58,543 nt of DNA from Methanomicrobiales archaeon (GCA_026394765.1 JAPKXQ010000064.1:1-58543), one strand, 5' to 3'. Positions 27,597 through 37,054 are shown, numbered from the stretch's first letter. Numbers and translations are program-made. Notes: a model not told the origin generated them from the sequence alone.

Positions 27597-28712
27597 TCAG
27601 AACCCTGACCGGTCGGCTGAGTCTATTGACGCGTCAATCTGTTCCTGGAGTGCCGCAGGAAGACCTGATATCCTGACATCGAGGAAACCCCGGATGATCG
27701 TGGCGGTCGCGGTCTCCTCATCCAGTCCCCGTGCCATGAGGTACTCGATCTCCTCCTGCGCGATCCTGCCAACCGCCGCCTCGTGAGAGAGTTCAGTCCC
27801 TACCACCGTCCCCTCGATCTCGGGGATGGCATAGATCCTCCCGTCTTTGAGTATCAGCCCCTTGCACTCGAGGTGTCCACGGGTCCCCTCAGCAGATCCC
27901 AGGATGTGGCCCCGGGAGATGATCGTCCCGCCTTTCGTGATCGCCCGGGTGACCAGTTCTGCACTCGCCCCACGTGCCGCAAGGATCGCCCGTGACCCGA
28001 GGTCGAGGTGGGACCCAGGTAGACCTATGACAATGCTACTGAACCGGGCAACCGAGTTCTCACCCGTGAGGTGGGCCGCAGGATACATCTGGACTTTCTT
28101 TACCGGCTTCATGCAGACATAGTTCGAGAGGAAGACCGCGTCTCTTCCCAGTACCGCTGCACTCCTGGGATAGACCTCGATCTCCTCACCCCAGGTATGG
28201 ATCATCGTGAAGCTGATCCGTGCACCATCTTTCAGATAGAACTCAGAGACCCCGTAGTGCGCCCCCCCAAGGCCGACATGGCTCCCGCTCGCACAGCCTG
28301 ATATGAGGTGGAGCTCGGCACCCTCTTCAGCAATGACGATATTATGGACATGCTGAATCGTTTCCCGGCCCAGGAAGAGACATGCCTGGAGGGGGAGGAC
28401 GTTCTTGCTCCCTTTTTTGGCGATGATTACATAGCCAACCGGCCGGTCCTGGCCCGCGACATATGCCGTGATCTCATCCTTGTCTCTGGGAACGAGGTTC
28501 CAGGCATAGTCATTCAGCCACGCGTACCGCGCTACCGCCACGCCGTAAGGGAGAACCTCGATCCCCTCCTCTTTGCAGGTCGCATGGACGACGTCCTGGT
28601 CCATCTGGAGGTAGCTCCCGCACCGGTTAGCACGGGAGAGGTCTATCCCGGACTGGGCGATGCGTTCCTGGTCCTCACCCGAGATCCCTGGGACGTTTAA
28701 TCCTGCCGGCAT
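27597..28712 (-). CDS. sufB: SufB/SufD-family Fe-S cluster scaffold protein
   Basis: 371 residues with the beta-helix core typical of SufBD (VHNIVIAEEGAELHLISGC, ALAARG-type repeats, SEGTRGHLECKGLIL, EIEGTVVGTELSHEAAVGRI). The conserved His/Glu near the C-terminus are in place. With SufC it assembles [Fe-S] clusters; archaea commonly use a minimal SufBC pair. ATG 28712 lies inside the last codons of sufC (16-bp overlap), which sets the start. Confidence 0.9.
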   Translation of the reverse strand: MPAGLNVPGISGEDQERIAQSGIDLSRANRCGSYLQMDQDVVHATCKEEGIEVLPYGVAVARYAWLNDYAWNLVPRDKDEITAYVAGQDRPVGYVIIAKKGSKNVLPLQACLFLGRETIQHVHNIVIAEEGAELHLISGCASGSHVGLGGAHYGVSEFYLKDGARISFTMIHTWGEEIEVYPRSAAVLGRDAVFLSNYVCMKPVKKVQMYPAAHLTGENSVARFSSIVIGLPGSHLDLGSRAILAARGASAELVTRAITKGGTIISRGHILGSAEGTRGHLECKGLILKDGRIYAIPEIEGTVVGTELSHEAAVGRIAQEEIEYLMARGLDEETATATIIRGFLDVRISGLPAALQEQIDASIDSADRSGF

Positions 28713-29428
28713 TCCAGACACTCCCGGTACCCCCGCGTCTTGATCTCTTTTAAGATCTCGCGGGGGTTCCCATGGCACTTGATCTCTCCGTCACACATCA
28801 CATGGCCTCGGTCTGCATCCAGGTAGTCAAGAATATGACCGGTATGAGTGATGATAAGGCCACAGTGTTTTCGATTAACGATATGGACATCTTTATCCAG
28901 GAGCTGCCCGATTGTATGCCCGATTAAGGAGATGTTCTCAAGGTCAACTCCACTCTCTGGCTCGTCGAGCATGACAAAGGAGGGGCGCTGGATCATCAGC
29001 TGGAGCATTTCACTCCGCTTGATCTCCCCGCCTGAAAACCCCTTATTGATGTCCCGGGAGAGGAAGCGGTCCATGTTCACTTTACGCGCGAGGTCTAATA
29101 CCATCTCATCTCCACCTCCAGCCGTTGCTGCGAGGAGTTTTCCCAGGGAGAGGCCCGATATGGTGGGGGGGCGCTGGAACATCATCCCGATCCCCCTCCG
29201 AGCCCGCTCGTGAATGGGAAGGTGAGTGATCTCCTCTCCATCAAAGTGGATCTCTCCATGGGTCACATGGTACTGGGAGAAGCCCATGATCGTCATGAGG
29301 AGAGTGCTCTTCCCTGAACCATTCGGGCCCATCAGGACATGGGTCTCTCCTTTTCCTATCGAGAGGCTGAGGTCGTGGAGCACCTCACGCTCCCCGATCT
29401 CGACGTGGAGGTCCCTAATTTCGAGCAT
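28697..29428 (-). CDS. sufC: SufC, ABC-type ATPase of Fe-S cluster assembly
   Basis: 243 residues. Walker A GPNGSGKS, SufC-specific FSGGEIKRSEMLQL signature, Walker B VMLDEPESGVDLENI. The ATG at 29428 (MLEIRDLHVEIGE) is the standard SufC start; the frame continues upstream only as noncoding extension. First gene of the sufCB pair; no SufD, SufS or regulator adjoins it. Confidence 0.94.
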   Translation of the reverse strand: MLEIRDLHVEIGEREVLHDLSLSIGKGETHVLMGPNGSGKSTLLMTIMGFSQYHVTHGEIHFDGEEITHLPIHERARRGIGMMFQRPPTISGLSLGKLLAATAGGGDEMVLDLARKVNMDRFLSRDINKGFSGGEIKRSEMLQLMIQRPSFVMLDEPESGVDLENISLIGHTIGQLLDKDVHIVNRKHCGLIITHTGHILDYLDADRGHVMCDGEIKCHGNPREILKEIKTRGYRECLECRQD

Positions 29429-29843
29429 ACCACAACCAGGTAGAGTGTTCGCGGCCCCGGTGTTAAACCGTTTCCACCGTGACGCAGGAGAAGGGGATAG
29501 TCCACACCCGTCAGTACAATGCCAGGGGCCGACCCCCAATCGCTGTGCAGGTAAACCAATTGGACGCAAACCTGGTTTCATGAGCAAGATCGCTTCAGTA
29601 ACGGTCCTGCTCCAGGGCAAGTAACACCGCCGCCAAGGATCTGGCGGAACACACGCAAAACACTCCTCACGGTTGGGGATATCCAGGTCTGCTGGAACTC
29701 TGAAGATAGGTCAGGGGTGGCAAGTTGGTGACAGGACGGGAAGTCCAGGTCTACATGACCATAACTGTAAATCCGGAGCCTGATTATACGTCCCCTAAAA
29801 AAAGGGGAAGATTCTCAAAAGTGATCCCAGAGTCATGAGGGAG
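29429..29843. other. 415-bp intergenic region between sufC and the Pro-rich membrane protein gene
   Basis: Both flanking genes are on the minus strand. The part next to sufC must hold its promoter; a weak TATA-like 'tttaaca' (minus strand) lies about 40 bp upstream of the start. A short inverted repeat TCCCC-TAAAAAAA-GGGGA occupies 29791-29808, about 50 bp before the next gene's start side and downstream of the 29844 stop codon. No convincing gene or RNA is visible. Confidence 0.5.
29791..29808 (-). terminator. Possible terminator after the 29844-30455 gene
   Basis: TCCCC/GGGGA inverted repeat with an 8-base A/T loop; on the minus strand the loop is a run of seven T, about 36 bp past the stop. 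Archaeal termination depends mainly on T-runs, so the T7 alone could serve. Confidence 0.4.
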
Positions 29844-30455
29844 TCAGAACGGTAGCGGAATGAACAGGACCACGACCACCACAACTACCAGGACTACTAC
29901 CACCGCGATGTCCCGCCAGGGGACTGCGCCGAGGTTAATCCTGCTGCCCGGCTTTTTCACCGGCTTTGCAGGCTTTGAGGGGGTATTTACCTCACCGGAT
30001 ATGATGGGATCACTCCCAATTGAGAACTCCTTAAGATCGGCCTCCAGTTCACCCAGGTCAGGCAGACCCGGGGCATTCATCAATGGTTGCAGTGGAGGGG
30101 GGGCCGGCGCAGCAGTAGGTGTCACAACCACGATTGGAGGTGCTGGAGAGGGCCGGGGTTCTGGAGTGGGTAAAGCTGGCTCGGAGACAACATCGGCGAG
30201 GGAGATAGCATCAGTGTCAATGAGAGGGATCGATGGCGCGATCTCTCCACCCCCCCTCGCAGCGGCCTCTGCCTTCCGGGCAAGGATGAGGGCCAGCGTG
30301 TAGTTCTTGTCTTTGAGGGCCTCTCCAACATCGATGATGAGGCGGCGTGCCTCCTCCCGGTCTGCACCAGGGTTGTTCTCATTAAAGAGGTCCATAGCCT
30401 CTTCCACTGCCATATTGACCTCATGGATAAGTTCGTTCTCGTCCACCTCTACCAC
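29844..30455 (-). CDS. Tail-anchored Pro-rich protein of unknown function
   Basis: 203 residues in three parts: an acidic helical N-terminal region (about 1-70; AVEEAMDLFNE, EEARRLIIDVGEAL), a Pro/Ala/Val-rich linker (about 90-150) and a single C-terminal TM made almost only of Val (about 182-199), ending FIPLPF. This topology puts the helical domain in the cytoplasm. The helical part looks like a small TPR or hairpin domain (YTLALILARKAEAAARG). No family is recognised. It is divergent from the exonuclease/helicase pair. Confidence 0.65.
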   Translation of the reverse strand: MVEVDENELIHEVNMAVEEAMDLFNENNPGADREEARRLIIDVGEALKDKNYTLALILARKAEAAARGGGEIAPSIPLIDTDAISLADVVSEPALPTPEPRPSPAPPIVVVTPTAAPAPPPLQPLMNAPGLPDLGELEADLKEFSIGSDPIISGEVNTPSKPAKPVKKPGSRINLGAVPWRDIAVVVVLVVVVVVVLFIPLPF

Positions 30456-30652
30456 CGGACTCCGCCACCTCTACCCACGGGACATCCCAGTTGGCAGCAT
30501 TATGCGGGCGTAACCAGGGGATATCATGCAGAGAGATAAAAACCTTTCTGAATCAGGAGGGAGATCCGGGGGTGCGATACCCAGACCTTCACTTTCGCAC
30601 CGCACGGTGCTGGTTTGAAGAGAGGACCATCAAACTATGTCTGAGAACCACT

Positions 30653-31729
30653 ATGGAGACGCCCCTTGCCTTCCATCCCGCCGCCATGACCTGGCGGGAG
30701 CGGACTGATGCTACCCGAGACTTCTCCCTCATCAGGAACAACTCGGCATATAAGGCAGGACTTGCACGTCGTTCCTGGATCTTTGAGGATGAGTTTTTCC
30801 GCGCTGAAACACTCCTGATCGACCTCATGACGCAGTACGGTGAGGTCACCCTCGAGGACGCAACCGGAGGAGAGGAGATCAGATCATCAGAAGGGCCATG
30901 CCTCCTGATAGAATCACACCACCCGCTCACGCTCCACCGCCCCTCACCACCTGATGTGATGGCCCGCCTCTATGCAGACCTCACCCTTGTCCACGGGATA
31001 GGGGCACGTAAGGCGTCAGCCCTGGCCCGGAAGGGGGTATTGAACCTGCGCCACCTCCTCGCAAACCGCCGGTACCGTGCAGCGGCATCGGTATGCCTTG
31101 AGGTCCTCGCAGGCGGTGACCGGGGTGAGATAGCCAGCCTCATAGCCCGGCGCCACCCGGCCAGTGACCACGCAGTACTCCTCACTTCTGCCCTCTTCAG
31201 GGAAGACGAGGTCCTGTTCCTCGATATCGAGACCCTTGGCCTCTTCTCACGACCGATCTTCCTGGTAGGACTGGGAAGTATCAGTCAGGGGAACCTGATC
31301 GTGCGGCAGTACCTTACCAGGGACGTCAGTGAGGAGCCCGCAGTCCTTGACCACACGCTCTCAGCACTAAGGGAAGGCGGCGTGCTCATGACGTACAATG
31401 GGAAGTCCTTTGACATCCCATGCCTCATAGCGCGCGCAGGATACTATGCAGCGTCCGTTTCCGCCCCGCACCCACATATCGACCTGCTCCACCACGCCCG
31501 AAGATCTCTCCGCGACCTGCATATGGACTGCCGGCTGGGAACTGTAGAGAGAGAGGTTATGGGGGTGGCCCGTCAGGGTGACGTACCAGGGTGCATGGTC
31601 CCTGAGTTTTATGAGGCATTCCTAAAAACCGGGAACCCCGGGCCCCTCACCGCAGTCATATACCATAACCGCCAGGACATCGTCAGCCTCGCCCTCCTCT
31701 ACGCATACCTTTTCAGAGGTGGTACATGA
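30653..31729 (+). CDS. YprB/MrfB-like 3'-5' exonuclease (RNase H-like DEDD fold)
   Basis: About 358 residues from ATG 30653. Residues near 95-160 contain a helix-hairpin-helix (VHGIGARKASALARKGV). The C-terminal half is the YprB RNase H-like domain with acidic motifs FLDIETLG, TYNGKSFDIP and NRQDIVSLALLYAYL (DEDDy type). Its stop overlaps the start of a DEAD/DEAH helicase with DUF1998 (ATGA). The same pairing in Bacillus, MrfB-MrfA, repairs mitomycin C damage, which supports a DNA-repair role here. The exact start is uncertain; the frame opens at 30491. Confidence 0.82.
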   Translation: METPLAFHPAAMTWRERTDATRDFSLIRNNSAYKAGLARRSWIFEDEFFRAETLLIDLMTQYGEVTLEDATGGEEIRSSEGPCLLIESHHPLTLHRPSPPDVMARLYADLTLVHGIGARKASALARKGVLNLRHLLANRRYRAAASVCLEVLAGGDRGEIASLIARRHPASDHAVLLTSALFREDEVLFLDIETLGLFSRPIFLVGLGSISQGNLIVRQYLTRDVSEEPAVLDHTLSALREGGVLMTYNGKSFDIPCLIARAGYYAASVSAPHPHIDLLHHARRSLRDLHMDCRLGTVEREVMGVARQGDVPGCMVPEFYEAFLKTGNPGPLTAVIYHNRQDIVSLALLYAYLFRGGT

Positions 31730-33999
31730 CCGTAGATGCGGCAGTCCAGTCCATCAGGAACAACCCTGGGATCAGAGATACCCTCGTGCATATCGAAGAG
31801 ATCCCAGCCAGACCTGCAGCTTACAAAGACCCCGCAACTCCCTTCCCCCAACAGGTCGCCTCAGCACTCACCAGGAAGGGGATCTCCCTCTACACCCACC
31901 AGTCAGAAGTCTATGATCACCTATTATCCGGGAGAAATGTCGTCATCACCACACCCACTGCGTCAGGAAAGACCCTGGCCTTCTCCCTCCCCATCTTTGC
32001 AGTCTGCGCGCGCGACCCTGCGGCGACCGCACTCCTCCTCTACCCTGCAAAGGCCCTTTCAAACGACCAGCTCGCTGTCCTGAAGGCCTTTGAAGCAGAC
32101 ACCGGGATAGCGGTAGCCCCCGCTGTCTATGACGGCGACACCCCACGGGACAAGCGCCCTGGGATCAGGGCAAGGTCCCGGATTATTGTCTCCAATCCCC
32201 ATGAGGTCCACCATATCCTCCCCTGGCACCACCAGTGGAGCAGGTTCTTTAAGTCCATCCGTTTCGTCGTGATCGACGAGGCGCACCGCTACCGGGGGGT
32301 TACGGGCTCCCATATCGCACTCCTCATGCGGAGGCTTCGACGGGTCTGTGCGCACTATGGGTCTTACCCCTTATTCGTCATCTCAACTGCCACACTTGCC
32401 AACCCGACTGCCTTTGCCGAGCGCCTCACCGGCCTCCCCTTTGTCCAGACATGCGAGGACGGTGCACCCCGGGGCAAGCGGCACTTCCTCCTGGTCAATC
32501 CGCACATGGGACCCGGGAACGACCAGACGACGGCAAAAACCTCATCCAATCTTCTGGCCACCTGCCTTGGGGCAGGCCTACAGACCCTCTGCTTTACTGG
32601 CTCACGGCGCATGGCCGAGCTGATCGCGCTTATGGGGAGGGATGCTGCACCGCGACTGGGAGACAACCCACAGGGAGGGGTCGCTTCCTACCGCGCCGGG
32701 TACCTCGCGGGAGAGCGGCGGGAGATCGAGGCTGCACTGAAGTCAGGGCAGACCAGGGGGGTCGTGGCAACGAACGCACTCGAGCTGGGGATCGATATCG
32801 GCACCCTGGATGCGGTCGTGACGGCAGGGTATCCAGGGAGTTCCATGGCAGTCTGGCAGCAGGCCGGTCGGGCGGGAAGGGGAAACGGAGAGTCTCTCGC
32901 CATACTCGTTGCAGGGGCCGACCCGCTGGACCAGTACTTCATGGAGCACCCTGCCACGTTCTTCTCCCAGGTCCACGAAAGTGCGGTGGTCGACCTCGAC
33001 AACCCCTACATCACGAGCGGCCAGGTCCTGTGTGCCGCAGCTGAACTCCCACTCCACCCGGAACGGGACGCTGCATTCTTCGGTCCTCATGTCGGCTCCA
33101 TCGCAGCGGCGCTGGAAAGATCAAATCTCCTCACCAGTACCCCACGGGGATGGGTCTACTGCGGGAGGCGACGGGCGACCGAACTCGTCACACTCGATGG
33201 CACGGTAGGGGAGACACTCCGAGTAGTCTGCCAGGGGAAGGTGATAGAGACTATGAACCAGGCACAGGCCTATCGCGAGGCACATGAGGGCGCAATCCTC
33301 ATTCACCGGGGAGAGCGCTACCGTGTTGATTCACTCGACCTCGAAGAGCACCTGGTACGGGTCTCCCGAACCGACCTGGATTACTACACGCGCCCCCTCT
33401 CCACAACAGCCATCAGTGTGCAAAAGGTCCTGCAGACCCGGGAGAGAGAGGAATTTTCTGTATCCTTTGGCGAGGTGGAAGTGACTGAACAGTACCATGC
33501 CTACCGCGTCCTCCATTATGACCGGCTCATCGGGGTCGAGCCACTCACCCTACCCCCCCTAGTCCTTGCAACACGCGCCCTCTGGGTCACATTCGATGCA
33601 GAATGCACCAGTGGCATACGCGAGGGATGCGACCTCGCTGGTGCCCTTCACGGCGCTGAGCACGCCCTGATCGGGGTTATGCCCGCATTTATCCTCGCTG
33701 ACCGTCGCGACCTCGGAGGCGTCTCCACCCCCCACCACCCAGATGTAGAAGGCCCCGTGATCTTTGTCTACGACGGTTACCAGGGGGGAATAGGTCTGGC
33801 TGAGGCGGCCTACGGAGTCCTTGAGGAGGTCGCTGCAGCGGCCGCTGCCCAGGTGGCAGGGTGTCACTGCCAGGAAGGTTGCCCCTCGTGTGTCCTCTCC
33901 CCAAGGTGCGGAAGCGACAACCAGCCGATGGACCGGGCAGGTGCAGCATACCTCCTCGCCGCGATCGCAGGACTACAGAGCACCACCCGGTCTACATGA
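31726..33999 (+). CDS. MrfA/YprA-like DEAD/DEAH-box helicase with C-terminal DUF1998 (MZB) domain
   Basis: 757 residues. Motif I TPTASGKTLAF, II VIDEAHRYRGV (DEAH), III ISTATLANP, V/VI TNALELGIDIG and QQAGRAGRG. The C-terminal domain ends with a four-cysteine metal site, CHCQEGCPSC then C near SPRCGSDNQP, as in DUF1998 proteins; these bind zinc or an Fe-S cluster. Bacillus MrfA is a 3'-5' DNA helicase for mitomycin adducts. Translationally coupled to the exonuclease upstream. Confidence 0.92.
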   Translation: MTVDAAVQSIRNNPGIRDTLVHIEEIPARPAAYKDPATPFPQQVASALTRKGISLYTHQSEVYDHLLSGRNVVITTPTASGKTLAFSLPIFAVCARDPAATALLLYPAKALSNDQLAVLKAFEADTGIAVAPAVYDGDTPRDKRPGIRARSRIIVSNPHEVHHILPWHHQWSRFFKSIRFVVIDEAHRYRGVTGSHIALLMRRLRRVCAHYGSYPLFVISTATLANPTAFAERLTGLPFVQTCEDGAPRGKRHFLLVNPHMGPGNDQTTAKTSSNLLATCLGAGLQTLCFTGSRRMAELIALMGRDAAPRLGDNPQGGVASYRAGYLAGERREIEAALKSGQTRGVVATNALELGIDIGTLDAVVTAGYPGSSMAVWQQAGRAGRGNGESLAILVAGADPLDQYFMEHPATFFSQVHESAVVDLDNPYITSGQVLCAAAELPLHPERDAAFFGPHVGSIAAALERSNLLTSTPRGWVYCGRRRATELVTLDGTVGETLRVVCQGKVIETMNQAQAYREAHEGAILIHRGERYRVDSLDLEEHLVRVSRTDLDYYTRPLSTTAISVQKVLQTREREEFSVSFGEVEVTEQYHAYRVLHYDRLIGVEPLTLPPLVLATRALWVTFDAECTSGIREGCDLAGALHGAEHALIGVMPAFILADRRDLGGVSTPHHPDVEGPVIFVYDGYQGGIGLAEAAYGVLEEVAAAAAAQVAGCHCQEGCPSCVLSPRCGSDNQPMDRAGAAYLLAAIAGLQSTTRST

Positions 34000-34007
34000 C
34001 GCTGCTA

Positions 34008-34655
34008 TTACTCCAGGAGCAGGAGTGCGATTGAGACGACGTTACTGTGGATTATCTTCCCGTACTCGAGGTTTTTACAAGGGATTGTTTCGATCTGCCA
34101 GCCTGCTGCGGCAGCGGTCGAAAAGACATCGATCCCTGCTGCCTCCATGCTCGGCCTGACAAGGTCCATATGGCGGCAGCGCCGCCTCAGGCTCTCATCC
34201 ACGACCCCATCAGCCTCCTCGGCGACGCAGTGCTCATGTGCGCAGTAGATACAGGGGTACCCCCCAAACCCGAAGGCCTTGTAGAAGCCGTCATAAAAGG
34301 CGGTCTTTTCCAGGAGATGCACGGTCCCATTCACCCAGAGGATGAGGTCACGAAAGAAGGGGTGAAAGTCATCTGGGATCTCGTCCGGGCCAAACCCGGG
34401 GTGACCAGGGACGCCATCAAACCGCAAGAGAAGTGCGCTGCGATACTCCCCAACCATCTTCCTCGTCTCATCCGGGGTCGGGGCATAGGGGGGGCAGCCG
34501 AAGTGCTTCCCATAGCCCTTGCAGCCGTACCTGCACTTGAACCTGACCCACTGGGCGACCACCACGTCTCCTGGCTGGAGGGGTGTGGCATTTGCCCCCC
34601 GTTCTACTGCGATCCTGGACAGCTTCTCGATCTCTTCAAGGACTGTTGCAATCAT
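34008..34655 (-). CDS. DUF2284 metal-binding protein
   Basis: 215 residues. The cysteine pattern CRYGCKGYGKHFGCPPYAPTP near the N-terminus and the second set CIYCAHEHC fit DUF2284, annotated as predicted metal-binding. ATG 34655 with GAGGGAT upstream is preferred over 34745, which would overlap ribL. It converges on the helicase gene and is the last gene of the ribL/JAMM operon. Function unknown. Confidence 0.82.
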   Translation of the reverse strand: MIATVLEEIEKLSRIAVERGANATPLQPGDVVVAQWVRFKCRYGCKGYGKHFGCPPYAPTPDETRKMVGEYRSALLLRFDGVPGHPGFGPDEIPDDFHPFFRDLILWVNGTVHLLEKTAFYDGFYKAFGFGGYPCIYCAHEHCVAEEADGVVDESLRRRCRHMDLVRPSMEAAGIDVFSTAAAAGWQIETIPCKNLEYGKIIHSNVVSIALLLLE

Positions 34656-34734
34656 ACCATCCCTCACAGAATTAGACTCTACCTGACCGGGTCGATAAAG
34701 GTTCTTGCAGCGCGCAGTGGCACGACCATAAGGA

Positions 34735-35172
34735 TCACGCTCCACAAGGGGTGTCTTTTCCCCGTATCTCCAGGATCCGCTTCATCACCATGCGGGAGCT
34801 GCAGAGCGGCCCGTCGTACTTTCCAATCCGCACGACGCGGGTAGAGAGGCCCTGATCGACAAGCGCACTTTGCAGTGCCGCCTCCTCGAAGTGCTGGTTA
34901 AAACCGAGAGTCACGATATCAGGCATTATCTCCCGGATCGGGCGGAAGATATCAGTGCTGTCCCCCAGGAGGGCATGGTCCACAGGGCGCAGGGCAGCAA
35001 CCACCCGAACCCGCTGCTCCTCAGGGATGACAGGACAGGGCTTGTGCCTGACATTTACGTCGCGTGCCACGATCACAAAGAGTTCGTCCCCCAGTCTCCG
35101 TGACTCTTCCAGGTAGTAGAGGTGACCGGGGTGAACTATCTCAAAGGTCCCGGTCGCGACCACGCGCCTCAT
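34735..35172 (-). CDS. ribL: FAD synthetase, archaeal RibL type
   Basis: 145 residues. Nucleotidyltransferase fold with TFEIVHPGHLYYL (HxGH), RHKPCPVIPEEQRVRVV and a C-terminal SSRMVMKRI. RibL adenylates FMN to FAD in archaea that lack bifunctional RibF. Cysteines near the C-terminus (GPLCSS, DTPCGA) are also typical of RibL. It overlaps the JAMM gene by 4 bp. With ribC and ribH in the window it closes the flavin route. Confidence 0.92.
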   Translation of the reverse strand: MRRVVATGTFEIVHPGHLYYLEESRRLGDELFVIVARDVNVRHKPCPVIPEEQRVRVVAALRPVDHALLGDSTDIFRPIREIMPDIVTLGFNQHFEEAALQSALVDQGLSTRVVRIGKYDGPLCSSRMVMKRILEIRGKDTPCGA

Positions 35173-35540
35173 CCCACCACATCCAGGGGATACGCCCGCC
35201 CATCGGTTCGAAACGCCCTCCAGCTCTCCTGCAGGTACGGTGCGCCTACGATGAGGTGGCAGCGCCCCACACGGGGGAAGAACGAGAGGTCCTGGTCAGA
35301 GGGGTAGAGGACTCCGTTGGGGTGACTGTGGACGCTCCCCGCAGGGCTGAGACCTAGGGGGATCATATCAAGGAGGAGGGTCGCGCTCTCTTCCCGGCCT
35401 TCAGACCCGGGAAGGAGGTTGAACTCATCGATCACACCGCAGTTCCCACAGAGGAGGCCCACAAACTCGTGCGGATGGCTCTCGCGTCCCAGCTCCATGA
35501 GTAGGTCAAGGATCTCCCCCTTAATGCCCCGGATCTCCAT
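35169..35540 (-). CDS. JAMM/MPN+ domain metallopeptidase-like protein
   Basis: About 123 residues from ATG 35540. The JAMM motif is complete: Glu in HEFVGLL, then SVHSHPNGVLYPSDQD (H-x-H-x7-S-x2-D). Archaeal JAMM proteins remove ubiquitin-like SAMP modifiers or cleave small adducts; the target is unknown. The ATG overlaps nothing, and its stop overlaps ribL's start by 4 bp. The frame could begin at 35594 but lacks support. Confidence 0.87.
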   Translation of the reverse strand: MEIRGIKGEILDLLMELGRESHPHEFVGLLCGNCGVIDEFNLLPGSEGREESATLLLDMIPLGLSPAGSVHSHPNGVLYPSDQDLSFFPRVGRCHLIVGAPYLQESWRAFRTDGRAYPLDVVG

Positions 35541-35599
35541 AGTTGGGTAATTATCGGGGTAGAATAAGATTAACCTGCGGGTCTTCCTCTGCACCCAGG

Positions 35600-37012
35600 T
35601 CAGAACTCTCCGTCCTGCTCAAAACTCCTCCCGAACCGGACCGCGAGTTCAGCTTTGGAGATCTCATGCCCGAGGTACGCAGCATGGTCGAGTCGTGAGA
35701 CGTCTCCTCCCTCCAGGATAGAATAGAAGATGTCGCCCCAGTGCTGCCCACGGTAGGCCACATCTCCCAGGACAGCGAGGATGTCTTCACCCTCGATGCC
35801 GATCCGAAAGTTCCCACAGGGGTCGTAGGTGACCTCTCTGGGCATCGGCGTGGCAGGGACCACGGTGCGGTATACCAGGGGAGGCTCCCTGCGCCTCCGC
35901 TTCTCTTTGAGAAGAAAAAGGTCTATTCCAAGATCTTTAGGATAGGGCCGGTCGCCCATCAGGGCCATCATCTCAGTAGCCCGCCGCATCTCAGCTACCG
36001 ATCCCCTCGTCTTGTCTGAGTTTTCGCTGGTAAAGATCACCGAGGCCCCCACCTCCATTGCCATCCCTGCCAGGAGGGCATTTGCCCCGGGAGAGTCTGC
36101 ATCGAGGAGCTCGACCACGTTTCCGGCGCCAAAGAAGAGAGGGCAGCCATAGTCCCTGAACCGTGCGAGGGAGTTTATGAGTCCTGATCCCACCGGCATG
36201 AGGAGAGGATCAGCGATTATGCACGAGATCCCGGTACGTTCAGCTGCCCGTACATTCTCCTCCAGTCCACGCGCCCCGGGGACCACCACCGCCCCTGCCC
36301 CGGCGTCTGCGACGTCCTGCCCAACGAGGGGTATTGTCTCTTCATGGAGGCTGATCACCAGGTCAGCCCGCACGAGCGCAGCGCGGATGAGAGCCGCATC
36401 CTGGGTGTCCACTGCAAGTGGACCCTCCACGTCCATGAGTCTGGAAAAGACCCTGGAAACATCATCAGGTGTGGCATCGAACCCAAACCCAAGATCGACG
36501 ATGTCTGCGCCTGCAGCAAAGAAGTGGGATACTACGAGTGAGGGATCTTCGAGCAGTTGAGAGTCCATAACCTCGGCGAGGACTTTTATCCGGGAATTGC
36601 CCCCGATCTTTGTCCCCCTGATGAGAAAGTCCCATGTGGCTTGCTCCTCACGTGCCGCTATCTTCTCTTCAGCTTCTGCTCTCCCAGCCGCGGCAAGGAA
36701 GGTATCGGCAGGTACGCGCCGGGAGAGGGTCACCTCCCCAAGACGGGCCAGGACCGTCCCCAGGTCAGCCGCGTGCCTGGGTCCAAGAAAGATCGGGACG
36801 CCTGTGGCCTCCTCCACCGCGTCAAAGGACGCGGTGCACATCCCTGATACGATCACCATGTCGTATTGGCCATCTCTAACGAGGGTGAGGAGCCGGGCCG
36901 GGGTGAGAAAGGCCGCTACTTCCCCTGTCACCACCACCTCAGCACCAAGGCCCTCTGCAGCCTCCCGGACGAGGGGAGCAGTCACCATACCCGTGGGGAG
37001 GAGTATGCGCAT
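35600..37012 (-). CDS. Dihydropteroate synthase-like protein (TIGR00284 type)
   Basis: 470 residues. The C-terminal two-thirds resemble the TIM-barrel pterin-binding fold (FGFDATPDDVSRV, GPLAVDTQDAALI, GASVIFTSENSDKTRGS), with an N-terminal extension special to methanogens. The family is annotated as DHPS-related and linked to methanopterin synthesis; the exact step is not settled. ATG 37012 (MRILLPTGMV) is chosen over 37090, which would run into the divergent PHP gene. First gene of a minus-strand group; 59 bp upstream of the JAMM start. Confidence 0.8.
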   Translation of the reverse strand: MRILLPTGMVTAPLVREAAEGLGAEVVVTGEVAAFLTPARLLTLVRDGQYDMVIVSGMCTASFDAVEEATGVPIFLGPRHAADLGTVLARLGEVTLSRRVPADTFLAAAGRAEAEEKIAAREEQATWDFLIRGTKIGGNSRIKVLAEVMDSQLLEDPSLVVSHFFAAGADIVDLGFGFDATPDDVSRVFSRLMDVEGPLAVDTQDAALIRAALVRADLVISLHEETIPLVGQDVADAGAGAVVVPGARGLEENVRAAERTGISCIIADPLLMPVGSGLINSLARFRDYGCPLFFGAGNVVELLDADSPGANALLAGMAMEVGASVIFTSENSDKTRGSVAEMRRATEMMALMGDRPYPKDLGIDLFLLKEKRRRREPPLVYRTVVPATPMPREVTYDPCGNFRIGIEGEDILAVLGDVAYRGQHWGDIFYSILEGGDVSRLDHAAYLGHEISKAELAVRFGRSFEQDGEF

Positions 37013-37054
37013 AGGTTCCCTTATTACAGGAATAGGGGAAAAACGATATGATTG

